Virus record (IMG/VR): IMGVR_UViG_3300020204_000209
Coordinates: 1 to 33,139 of that record
Length of the DNA stretch: 33,139 nt
Origin: a virus
Reading direction: 5' to 3' (one strand)
Positions 7,801 through 17,200 of this stretch are shown here, one piece after another (the stretch's first letter is position 1; every line of letters starts with the position of its first letter). A program made the position numbers and the translations under genes. The notes beneath the pieces are model-generated. The model did no database searches, was not told the DNA's origin, and worked only from the letters and a program-made list of their open reading frames with translations.

Positions 7801-10800
7801 GAATAAGTGTCAACATTAAGAAGAGTTGATGATACGGAATAAGTTGTTTCTACTTGGGTTGTTCCGTCATATGGGTTTGTTGTGTAAGTTTCAGTTGGGT
7901 CATTATATGGGCCATACTTATGATTTGCGTTTGCAAGTCTAAATAAAATCCTTGGATTTACCCCATCACCCACTAATGAAGTATTATCACCAGGCATAAA
8001 TCCAACAACTCTTTCGCCAGGTTGGAAAATTCCATCAACCATTTGTATTTCAATTAATTTTGGAATAACATAACCATTTACATTAACACCATCAAAAAAT
8101 GCATACATTGTCGAACTTGGTTTCAACCTTCTTGCAGTAAATTCAATATTGCGAATTCTCAAATTAGGAATAACTTCTCTACTTACAACCTTAGAACCTA
8201 AACTTTGTGTGTCAATACTTTCAGAAACTTTAAATGAAACACCACTCCTCGTAAATGGTCTATTGACAGTAACTTCTGTTGCTTGACCACTTTGTGTTGT
8301 TTTTGTTGTTGTTCTCTTTAGTTGTTGCCAACCAGCTCCTGACTCTTCAGTTCCAAAAAATCCTGGAGTTACTGCACCTGGTTTTATGAAGTTTTCGCTG
8401 CTAGTGAGATTTGATGTAGTTCCCTGCGCATTAAGACTATTAATAATAGTATTAGCCGCAGTAATATCTCCAGCTTTTATAGCAGCGGCTGCGCCATTAG
8501 AACTAATGTGAATTCTAGTGTCATCAAATCTACCTAATTCCCAATTGCTAGTTGCGGATGTTTCATTCAGTACAACTGCTCCACCTAAAGGTCTAGTGTC
8601 TTCAGTTCTTCCGGCAAAGTTTTCCTCCCAAGCATTCCATTGAATAGCACTCCATCCATCCGCTTCCGGTGGATAAAGATCCATAAATGCTTGATATGAA
8701 CCTTCAAAGGATACATTATTAACTGTCGGTGCGCTTGTTTCGATCCAAACATCCGATGCTGGTTGCATTTCAATGCTTCCAGACCAATTAACAATATTAA
8801 ATGGGTTTACATTTTCCGTTCTGGTTGCAAATAGTTGAGATTGAAATTCAACTTCTGTATAATTTAGAGTTAACAAATCACCGGTCTTTCTTACATTTGG
8901 ATTTCCTAAATCAGTGACGAAAGCTAAATCTTGATTTTCATCTACAGATGAAGTTACCCCAGGTATCGCACTTGATCCTAATTGCAAATCAATTGCCGGC
9001 GTATGGTGAAGAGGCCTTGCCTCACCAGCAACCGTATCAATAGAGCATCCCCAATTTGGTTCAAGAGTATTGACCAAAGATAGTGATTTAAAATTATCAA
9101 CAAAAAATCCAGATTTAAATCTATCTAATCCTGTTGCCGGATCTTTAATTACCAATGAATTTGTATCGCTCTCCAAAAGAGAAAGAGATGTGTAAAATTC
9201 AACATTAGAAATTCTACTCTCAAGTTTAGAGATATCTTTCATCGTATAACGCTTACTGTCAGTTCTTACAAACTTAACTTCTCTAGCATTATAAACATAT
9301 GGCGGCAAATAAACTGTACCAATTTCTAAAGCAGAATCTTCATTTGCTGGTAATTTGGGTTCAATTGCTGGTGTTCCTTCAGAAACAAAGAATTTTCCAT
9401 CCCTATTTAAATAAATTTTATCTATCCTACCAACATAAAAATTATAAGCAATTTCTACAGAAGTATTTGGTGTTAGAACAAATTCTGAATTTTCTTTAGT
9501 TTCTGCAAAATTCTTACCGTCAAATTCAAATGGAGACCTAGTACTAGATAAAGAATAATCTTTAACTCTAGGTCTAATGTCAATACCATCGCTGTTTCTC
9601 TTGTATCCATTTCTATATGGAATTAATGATATCGATTGATAATTGTCTGCTGGGTAACTATTAACAGTAAAAAAGTCTCCAGTATCTCCAGTCGGAATAC
9701 TGTACTTTTGGCAAATGACTCTTAGTTTTCTTTTCGGTTCAATAGTCTTTGTGGACTTTATTAGTCTAGAATAATCATAATATTCTGGTCTAATTCCATT
9801 ATCAAAATAATAATCCGAAATTACATTTTTATCTCCCAAAATAACTCCAGTGCATCTTGCAGTAATTCCTGAAGTAAACGAAACTAATTGTTCTGATGGA
9901 GAAAATTCGGTTTCATTTAAATATTGAATTTCAAGTTTGTCATTACCAATTTTACTTACTACTAAAGCCTTTGCAGATGTTGTAAAAGATCTTAGAGTTT
10001 CTCCAACTACAAATTCGGAATTGGTTGTAGACGGACTGGTAATTTCTGCAATAGTAATAGTAGGTAAAACGGGATTATCAGTATTTGAGGATTCATATAC
10101 ACCATAAACCCTAAAAACATCAGTTGTATTCAAACAAATTTCATCATCTTCTACTCTAGTACCGTAAACTGCAGAATATTCGAGACCATTATTAAGTGTA
10201 GTTGTTCCAATTCCAGATTGAATATATTTTGACCTTGATATTACTAAATCTTGTATTGAATTGAATAATTTTGTTTTTGATTTGATTGACTTTTTGTCAA
10301 GAATACAAGTAAAAACTGAATTAGATGTTCCTGTACCAATAAGGTTTATATCCCTGACATATAAAACTCTACCTATAATCTGTATATTTCCAGATCTTAA
10401 TGGGATAATTGTTCCATTAGAATTAACTAATCTGTAATTATTTACAGAAAAAGATTTCCAGAATACGCTTGGTTTATCTTGAAAATCTGCTACAGAATCT
10501 AAGTCGATACTAAATGCTCCTGTGGAGGCATTAATACCAGTAAATTGATATGTAATTTCAATGTCACCGAGTGAAACATCAACAGAAGATATATTTGGGT
10601 ACTTGAGGGGGTTAAAGAAAGACCCGAAGTTTTTGAGTTCGAGGGAAGGTCTCAATACAAAAACATTTGAAGTATCAACTGTTGATGTAGAAACGGCACC
10701 ATCACAAATACTTGAAATAGTTGTGATTCCAGCAATAGATATTTTTCTAGCAGCAGAATCTATAGAAGTTACTCTATTGAATGTAAGTATGTTCTGTGAT

Positions 10801-12653
10801 GGTTTTGCATATGCAATAATGTCATCAATTCTTACTAAGTTATTGAAACTTGCGTTTGATGCTGTAATGACACCAACGGTTGAAGAACCACTTGTTTCGC
10901 CAGTAATTACAAAATCAGAACCGGTTACAGTTAAATTTAGAGCGGAATCAAGAATTGCATCAGCATTAAATGAAGTCTGCAATCCAACAGATGCCGCATT
11001 CTGAAAAACTGATTTAATATCAGAAATCCCATAATCATAAACTGATGTTGTTAAGAAATTTTGTTTTACGCCATTTACAATTAAATTTTCATTCTTTATA
11101 AATTTTCCAGTCGTATTTGTTAATGTTAATACCGTATTTCCCGCAGCAGCGTTGTATTTTAAATGACCACTCGCACCACTAGAAGATCCCTGAATATACG
11201 CAGGAATACTCAATCCGGTTGACCCTAAAGTATTAATCCCAATAGTTGTAAATGTTTGTATATCATATAAATATAGATTAAACTCTGTGGTTGCATTTGA
11301 ATATTGATCCTCAGATATGAAATCGTAAACCCTAGCTGTACCAACAGTGGTAACACCTGATTGGTTAAATCCAGAGGTCAAATTTCTTCTAACATTTCTC
11401 AAATCAACAGTAGTTGAATTTTCATACCCAACTTTTGGCCATCCAAATACATTATTGACTTTAAGTACTGTTCCATTATCAATATAAACTGAATTTGTTG
11501 GTATACCTACTGTTGTTCTTGGTTTTTTAACATCAATAAATTCTGGTGAAATAGTTTCTATATCATATCCTCTAACATATGCCTTACCTGGCATCACTTG
11601 ATATGTTAAGAGATTATCCGATGGTATATTTCCGCTAGGAGTCCTTTGGCTTGGCAAAAATAATCCTTCATTACCAGTTAAGTTATTAAGAGTTTCTTTG
11701 GGAAATACTTCAAATGGTTTAATTGAATAATCGCCAGATTCATCGTAAGTTCTTCTGGCAAGTTCATTTCTTATTAGATTATATTGGGAACGATCTACAA
11801 ATTTTTCAATTGAACCATTTTTTAATCTAACCAATTCAATAAAATTTTGATCGTTAAAATCATCAATTTTCTTTTTAAATAAAACTAAAGATATTTTAAG
11901 TCTATCAGCACCTGGTGCTGTATAGTTTGAAAATCCTTGAGCATTGTCATTTAAAGAATCATCATCAAATGAAGTAATAATGTTTTCATCAACTATTAAT
12001 CCAACTCTTGCGGATGGTTGATTGCTATACTGATCTAAAATTATTGTTTGTTTCCTTACATTGACAAAATAACCCCTTGTATAATAGACCCCATCATTAA
12101 TTGTCGCAGCAGAAGCCTTGAATGCTGCATCTGATGCTACTGTGTTTGCAAATGTAGTACCTGATTTAATTAAAGTGGAACCATATATTATATTTGAAGA
12201 TGTTATCAATGGTTCCCCATTAATAAAAAATTGCTCTCCTGTTGAAGGATTTGATTTAAGATATTTTACATATAAAGTGTTGACACTTTGTTCAGATCTT
12301 GTAAAGTCTAAAACCTTAACAACTTTCGCAACAACACCAGAAGTTGCTCCTGTTATTTCAACATCAATTAATTTTTCCAAGTAAGATGTTACAGGAACGC
12401 CAAAAAAAGTAGAATCAATTTTTACGCCATAATATTCAAAGTCAACTCCAATGGATCCAGGTATGACCATAGATCCTTCTTTGAAAAAGTGAGAACCAAA
12501 TTTTTCTACTTGATTCTGTAAAATTGATTGAAGAGTTGTTAATTCTCTTGCTTGAACAGGTTGCCCTGGTTTGAAAAGAACTTTATGAAAGTCTTTAGAC
12601 TCATCATAATCATCAAAATAAGGGGAAACATTAAGATTAGTTTGTTGAGGCAT
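4845..12653 (-). CDS. Giant virion structural protein, DUF4815-type, 2602 aa
   Basis: The N-terminus (NLNVSPYFDDYDESKDFHKV, then LFKPGQPVQARELTTLQSIL, QNQVEKFGSHFFKEGSMVIP) is the start of the T4-like cyanophage structural family that I remember as DUF4815. A second conserved stretch is at about residues 1040-1220 (ALEIGTVYLPPYVYNAREVK, then SKLESRISNVEFYTSLSLLE). About residues 1750-1930 (ITCQIRSLVAGNPTQ, TFPSPVYLPANQEYGL) resemble a tail/baseplate beta domain. At about 2171-2255 there is a beta module ending VVRGQFNTIPTAHN that recurs in gp15 and the 4074-aa protein. Family members are virion parts, probably baseplate periphery or fibre attachment; the exact position is an inference. No late promoter is seen before it; it follows gp8 by four bases. 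It is unusually long, built mostly of Thr/Ser/Gly/Asn-rich beta sequence. Confidence 0.85.
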   Translation of the reverse strand: MPQQTNLNVSPYFDDYDESKDFHKVLFKPGQPVQARELTTLQSILQNQVEKFGSHFFKEGSMVIPGSIGVDFEYYGVKIDSTFFGVPVTSYLEKLIDVEITGATSGVVAKVVKVLDFTRSEQSVNTLYVKYLKSNPSTGEQFFINGEPLITSSNIIYGSTLIKSGTTFANTVASDAAFKASAATINDGVYYTRGYFVNVRKQTIILDQYSNQPSARVGLIVDENIITSFDDDSLNDNAQGFSNYTAPGADRLKISLVLFKKKIDDFNDQNFIELVRLKNGSIEKFVDRSQYNLIRNELARRTYDESGDYSIKPFEVFPKETLNNLTGNEGLFLPSQRTPSGNIPSDNLLTYQVMPGKAYVRGYDIETISPEFIDVKKPRTTVGIPTNSVYIDNGTVLKVNNVFGWPKVGYENSTTVDLRNVRRNLTSGFNQSGVTTVGTARVYDFISEDQYSNATTEFNLYLYDIQTFTTIGINTLGSTGLSIPAYIQGSSSGASGHLKYNAAAGNTVLTLTNTTGKFIKNENLIVNGVKQNFLTTSVYDYGISDIKSVFQNAASVGLQTSFNADAILDSALNLTVTGSDFVITGETSGSSTVGVITASNASFNNLVRIDDIIAYAKPSQNILTFNRVTSIDSAARKISIAGITTISSICDGAVSTSTVDTSNVFVLRPSLELKNFGSFFNPLKYPNISSVDVSLGDIEITYQFTGINASTGAFSIDLDSVADFQDKPSVFWKSFSVNNYRLVNSNGTIIPLRSGNIQIIGRVLYVRDINLIGTGTSNSVFTCILDKKSIKSKTKLFNSIQDLVISRSKYIQSGIGTTTLNNGLEYSAVYGTRVEDDEICLNTTDVFRVYGVYESSNTDNPVLPTITIAEITSPSTTNSEFVVGETLRSFTTSAKALVVSKIGNDKLEIQYLNETEFSPSEQLVSFTSGITARCTGVILGDKNVISDYYFDNGIRPEYYDYSRLIKSTKTIEPKRKLRVICQKYSIPTGDTGDFFTVNSYPADNYQSISLIPYRNGYKRNSDGIDIRPRVKDYSLSSTRSPFEFDGKNFAETKENSEFVLTPNTSVEIAYNFYVGRIDKIYLNRDGKFFVSEGTPAIEPKLPANEDSALEIGTVYLPPYVYNAREVKFVRTDSKRYTMKDISKLESRISNVEFYTSLSLLESDTNSLVIKDPATGLDRFKSGFFVDNFKSLSLVNTLEPNWGCSIDTVAGEARPLHHTPAIDLQLGSSAIPGVTSSVDENQDLAFVTDLGNPNVRKTGDLLTLNYTEVEFQSQLFATRTENVNPFNIVNWSGSIEMQPASDVWIETSAPTVNNVSFEGSYQAFMDLYPPEADGWSAIQWNAWEENFAGRTEDTRPLGGAVVLNETSATSNWELGRFDDTRIHISSNGAAAAIKAGDITAANTIINSLNAQGTTSNLTSSENFIKPGAVTPGFFGTEESGAGWQQLKRTTTKTTQSGQATEVTVNRPFTRSGVSFKVSESIDTQSLGSKVVSREVIPNLRIRNIEFTARRLKPSSTMYAFFDGVNVNGYVIPKLIEIQMVDGIFQPGERVVGFMPGDNTSLVGDGVNPRILFRLANANHKYGPYNDPTETYTTNPYDGTTQVETTYSVSSTLLNVDTYSLSDITSNSLGWIAPNQILVGLTSKAQARITSVRLVTDQSGSLKGCLFIPDSTTPTNPKFATGTKTFKLTDSVTNSLIGGQTNSSAEVAWFASGQLDNLQEDVVSIRNARVEKKDHNDKKVETERRQEFRVTENTVKEDEVKWVDPLCQSFVTGNGSGIFVTSMEVFFRTKSSSIPITCQIRSLVAGNPTQKIPEFGEVTLDPKDVFVSEDGSISTKFTFPSPVYLPANQEYGLTLLSNSDEYNVFIARMGEIDVRTVNNDESGQIIVSQQPSAGVLFKSQNGSTWTANQYEDLKYIINKAKFVTDTGTVRFYSPILSESNNLIRRLRNNPVIMNSKQLKIGISTIISNDDLANIPIGIAITQSGFSGRLVGLGGTIKQSDQGIIVNDVGIGITPLSGSFTYNNVYVTSETGLNARCQITVQDGKIVSTGVTVTSGGNGYQIGQRLSIASTSFAQIGNETPILSVGMLENGRNVMFVDNVQGSFNQTSVIQYVNSSGVAVTFVNQTPNTFSIFPDNSKDGLHMNVKYYGHAMHSANNIVEISNLKPDATPVLTLLQPLSNASTDIIVTSIGNTSILENFSTYENISVGSTTPGYVQIGSEIIKYTGINNSGTGLNGVVRGQFNTIPTAHNINDKVLKYELNGVSLARLNTTFNFNEVTIPNKDARDLDSFYVRVNTQSQTSGSTVILTDRTGTGSLPALYFRETKNDGGTNVKASKNIQFESVHPNVQTFTPADTFIRAALRTITATSIGSVQNENVSEEESFRDTGFEPIVLNENNKFNSPRLIASRANELEYLDNLPGNRSMTLELNLNTTQEDISPVVDLNRVSAILTSNRINNPVNDFATNGDIMSPFDDPHAAIYITKPISVENPATSLKVMFAANKPTGCDIRALYKIYRNDGPANPDYELFPGYSNLNSSMEIIDPSKNNGSSDKFIATTTLDNQFVDHEFTINNLPEFKAYAIKLIFTSTNQANVPRIRDFRVIALA

Positions 12654-12657
12654 ATCT

Positions 12658-14244
12658 TTAGAACTCTAAGATGATTTTAACGTCTTCTTTTTGACTTTGA
12701 GACCTTGGTATTGTATCCCTATTGTCAATATACACAATATCTCCAGAATTTGGTTCGATTTCTGGAGTAGCCACACCATTAACAAAGTTTTGACCAAGTT
12801 TATATGTCCTACTATTTATTACTGTTGTATTGCCATTAAATGCAGTATCAATAGACAAACCTAAAGGCGATGGATTGTCGGGTTGAGAAATTAAAGCACT
12901 CGCACCCACTCCAATGTTTCCACTAAAAATTTGTTTTTTGTATCCATATCTTGGAGATATTCCATATGCTGGAGAAAGGGGTCCTCCTTTAGGTTGAGAA
13001 AGATTTAGGTTTTTATCTTGCCAAATTTTTAAAACTTGAGTTGTGTTATCATAACTGGCGACCCTTCCTACTGCTGTAGAACCTATCCCAATAGTTTGAA
13101 ACACTATCTCATCATCAACAAATGATGCAGTTGAAGCTCCAACTCCGGTTAATTTAATAGCATACAAAGCAGATCCAGTTTTTTCAGTGAAGTTTGAACT
13201 ACTTCCATAAACTTTTGGTTCTCTAACAATTCCAAGTCTAGCAAAACTATTTGATGCTATTAAATCGGGATTTTCTGCGAGAACATTTTCAAATCTAGTA
13301 TAAAGAAGTACTCGCGTTGCTCCCAACTCCCTGTAAATATTTTTTCCATGGCCACCTTTTGGCGGAATAATAACATCAAACTGCGCCAAAGTCGTAGTTC
13401 CAATTCCCGTATGTGGAATGTATTCGGAAATATCTATAGTTCCAAATGTATAATTGGATCCCCTATTAGTCACAACAATATTAGATATTTTTCCATCGGC
13501 AGCAACTGAAATTGACACCCTACCATTGTCACCATCACCAAGAATTGGAATATTATTATATGTGTTTGCAGACCCATAACCAAATCCAGCATTTTTAATT
13601 GTAACAATTTCAATTGAACCATTAGAAGAAAATTCTCTAACTTCCCTAACATCGGGATTATTTTGCCAGTCTAGTGGTACTGGAATAAAATCAGTAGAAT
13701 CAAATTTTATAATATCTTGAGGATTAATTCTGTAAAGAAATTTCCAAATATATCTGTCACTTCCATCACCAGCAATTTGTGGAGTTGGTGTTGTATGCGT
13801 TGGCTCATTAATTGATGGTCTTCCGTTAGGATTTTCTGGATCTGTTCCATTCTGAAAACATATGTAAACATTATAATCTTTGTTTACAACATAAAATCTA
13901 GAATCGTACAATCTTGTTGACCTAGTAAAAGGTGATAGATTGTTTCTACTATAATCATGTCTGTACATTTCATAACTTTGTCCTGATATCCACTGATATT
14001 TTGGAATAATTTGCCTAACATCAAATGGGTTAATTTTGGATAATGATATCATATTTCCGGAATAAGAATATTCCTGCTCAAAACTATCTACAGGATCTGG
14101 AATATTTAAAGACCAGTCTAATTGATACTCATCAGTATAGGGCATTCCCAAAAATGCATAATAAGTATTTGCAGTAGATCCAATAGAAGCAACAAAATCT
14201 GAAGCTCTAATTACTCTAAATTGATCAGTTAAAATGGCAGACAT
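12658..14244 (-). CDS. gp8: Baseplate wedge protein, gp8-like
   Basis: The N-terminal half (LTDQFRVIRASDFVASI, YYAFLGMPYTDE, SRLYDSRFYVVNKDYNVYIC type segments, then RYIWKFLYRINPQDIIKFDS) is characteristic of gp8, a dimeric baseplate wedge component in T4. The C-terminal end (VYIDNRDTIPRSQSQKEDVK, IILEF) is also typical. T4 gp8 is 334 aa as I recall, whereas this protein has 528 aa; the growth is in the middle, where FGYGSANTYNNIPILGDG and Gly/Thr-rich strands occur (about residues 210-460). An ATAAATA late-promoter motif lies 20 bases before the ATG, so the leader would be only about 14 bases and A-rich, with no Shine-Dalgarno sequence. Confidence 0.92.
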   Translation of the reverse strand: MSAILTDQFRVIRASDFVASIGSTANTYYAFLGMPYTDEYQLDWSLNIPDPVDSFEQEYSYSGNMISLSKINPFDVRQIIPKYQWISGQSYEMYRHDYSRNNLSPFTRSTRLYDSRFYVVNKDYNVYICFQNGTDPENPNGRPSINEPTHTTPTPQIAGDGSDRYIWKFLYRINPQDIIKFDSTDFIPVPLDWQNNPDVREVREFSSNGSIEIVTIKNAGFGYGSANTYNNIPILGDGDNGRVSISVAADGKISNIVVTNRGSNYTFGTIDISEYIPHTGIGTTTLAQFDVIIPPKGGHGKNIYRELGATRVLLYTRFENVLAENPDLIASNSFARLGIVREPKVYGSSSNFTEKTGSALYAIKLTGVGASTASFVDDEIVFQTIGIGSTAVGRVASYDNTTQVLKIWQDKNLNLSQPKGGPLSPAYGISPRYGYKKQIFSGNIGVGASALISQPDNPSPLGLSIDTAFNGNTTVINSRTYKLGQNFVNGVATPEIEPNSGDIVYIDNRDTIPRSQSQKEDVKIILEF

Positions 14245-14263
14245 TTTTTAAAACTTTTTTTTT

Positions 14264-14270
14264 TATTTAT
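14264..14270 (-). promoter_or_regulatory. Candidate T4-type late promoter for gp8
   Basis: ATAAATA on the minus strand in the only gap between the 4074-aa gene and gp8, overlapping the stop region of the former. The predicted transcript would begin near 14258 and have a leader of about 14 bases made mostly of A residues. Confidence 0.6.
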
Positions 14271-14272
14271 CT

Positions 14273-17200
14273 TTAAACATCAACCTTAAATGGCAATACT
14301 CTAGTTACAACAGGAGAAGAAGATATTCCGACTATCCCCTCATTTGCATAAGATGCAAATGCCTTTGGAGTGAATGATCTAGAACCCTGTATTCTTCCCC
14401 AACTATAGTTGCCAAAATATTGACCATTCGTGGCCAGTCCGTTTATTGGATAAGATGATATGCCGGAAATACTTAAAACATTACAATAAACTTTAACTTG
14501 TGTTCCAGTATCAACTAAGTTATCAACTTTATATATATTATCCATAAATGTTGTCCCAATGCCAATAATCTTTTGAGATCCATCTTCAATTTCTATTGAA
14601 GTTAATCCAGTTCCAACATTTGAATTTGATACTGTAAAATAAACACCAGATTCTATACCTGAAGAAATCGTACCAATTTCTTCAGTTTTAATTAAAGTAA
14701 ACTCAACCATTGGAGTAGTTGTATTAATTCCGGTAGAACTAGTTCCCACACCAACTATTACGCCATATCCACCGGAAACGGAAATATTATTAATATAATC
14801 AACTTCAAAATCATTATCTTGCGAAATTATTTTTACTCCGTTTGATGGTCTTAAATCATAATTAAAATTTTCTGATATTGAATCCAAATACAATACTGCA
14901 TCTGATGCAGTTATTGATCTTATTAAATTAGAAGTTGGTCTTATGTTCGGTTCAGATATCAATCTCTTTTTAGATTCATATTCTCCTAAATTATAGATAT
15001 CTTTTTTCTGTCGTATTAGATGAACAGGCCTCAATGTAGATTCATCTTTCGATTGACCCAATCCACAATAAACACTTGTTTTGGCGGAATTTGACGAATT
15101 AATACCAACAACTGTTCTCTTATCTTCCTTTTCTTGGAATAGTTGTGTTCCTGCTTTATACAATTGCAATTCATCACCAACTTCAATTGGTGGGTCAATA
15201 TCTTGGAAAACTGTATCTCCAGGTTCTCCCCTATAGAAGAAAATTAAGCATGAATATGTTTTTCTTGGTGGTTCTGTAAATGTTATAACAGTTCCTCCAT
15301 TAAAATTATAGTCTTTTCTGGGTTGTTGTAAAACACCATCTAAAAGAACAAGTAAATTAGATGCCAAATCAATAGCGCCATAGTCACCTTTTTCAATACT
15401 GAGTGGTTCAACGCCAACATCTCCCTGTCTTTCGAGTGCAAAAGATCTTCGTATGCCATCAAATTTAGGAGAAATATCCACCAATAACTCAAGATTACCA
15501 ACATTCCAAGAAGAAAACTTATCATACCAAACATTAGTGACAATAATTTCAAATGGTTCAAATGAAGGTAAATTTTGATTTGTTGGTATTCCAACAGGAG
15601 TCAAGACATCACCAATTTTATAATTATATCCATTATTCACAATATTAAAATCAATAACACTAGAACCCTGACCAACAACGACAGAAACAGATGCTCCAAT
15701 GCCAGTTGAACTTCCTGTTAGGGGAAGATTAATATATCCAATTGGCGAGTCGAAAGTAACTTTTGGTGGATTTGTTGTTGTATATCCAATCCCACCAGAA
15801 GTGATAATAACATTAGTAACTATACCAGAATTAATCACACCATATCCAGAAGCTCCATTTCCATTATTTTCTGGATCATCGAATTGTATTGCAACTATTT
15901 GTTGAGTGTAACCAGAACCTGGGAATGTGTAGTTAGTATACCCGGCTCCAGGGGAATAGTAAGATGTGCCAATATTAACCCCCAAAATAGTCCCAGCAAC
16001 ACTTACTGTTGCAATACCAGAAGCTTTTATAAGTGGTTGATAACCATAACCTTGAGAAGAACCTACGGAAATAATAATTCCTCCTCTAGGTATATCATTT
16101 TTATTAACATCAAGTTGACTTATAATTCTATTTCCAGTTAAAACATCAGTTCTACCATTAAAAATAATATTGGTAGAAACGCCAACAATCTCATCAACCT
16201 CATAATCGACACTCGGTTTTTGGAAAATATTATTGAGTAAAACAACACTATTAGATTCTGACAATGCAATTCCAGAAATGGGTTTACCCTCAACAGACAA
16301 TACAAATGTTCTACCTATCCCTGTAAATTGCGTTGAAATATCATCAAATATTACATTATTATCATAAGAAGATTTTTGGAAGAATCTTCCTTGGAAAGAT
16401 GAATTTGCTCTTATGTTAGATTTGGATAAGAAATCGGATCCTACTGTATTTGAACCATACGGAGCGTCTTTAAAGTAAATAATATCTTTAACTATGTTAT
16501 AGTCTCCTTTGTACAATCTAACTGTGGAACCAATTCCATGGAATGAGTCAAAGTTTAGATTTGTACCCATCCATCCGCGTCTTACGATAATATCATTGAC
16601 TCTTGGGAAATTAGTTCCTTCAACATACATATATTCATCATCAATTTTAACAATATCTCCATTTATTATAGAAGTAATACCACTTAAACTAAAGGTTGTA
16701 GTTCCTCCACCTATAGTTTCATTCAATGAGTATGAAATGTTCGTCCAAGTTAATGGTTGTTGGATAATATTATCAATTTGAATTATTGTTCTCTTATTTG
16801 GTTCTATTGCATCTAAAGATTGCCTTTCTTCTATAGGATCATTCGACAAATAAACATCAGTTATAGTCAAAGCTATTCCGGATAAAGCATCACTCTTAGA
16901 TTTTGCCAATCTTATAGTATTTTCAGTATCTTTTATTGCAAACACAGTATCTGGCAGTTTATCAGTATTTCCTATTCCAGCAACAGAAATTGGTGTTATA
17001 CTAATTCTTTCGGTTGATATACCAGCATAACTATATTTTAATTCCTCCCCGGTCACAAAGAAATGATCATCAGCTTCACCACTTTCTTTAAAGAATGTTA
17101 TGTTTGAAGATGTAGTAGCCACACCTACTGGTTCTATTTTTTTTGAAAAAATGCTATCCGTGTTATGCTTTAGTGCAAACGAGTATCTATATCTATTAAT

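Noticed and set aside
10561-11004. A 147-codon plus-strand open frame
   Set aside because: Antisense to the 2602-aa gene with no start signals; the codon pattern is explained by the opposite strand.
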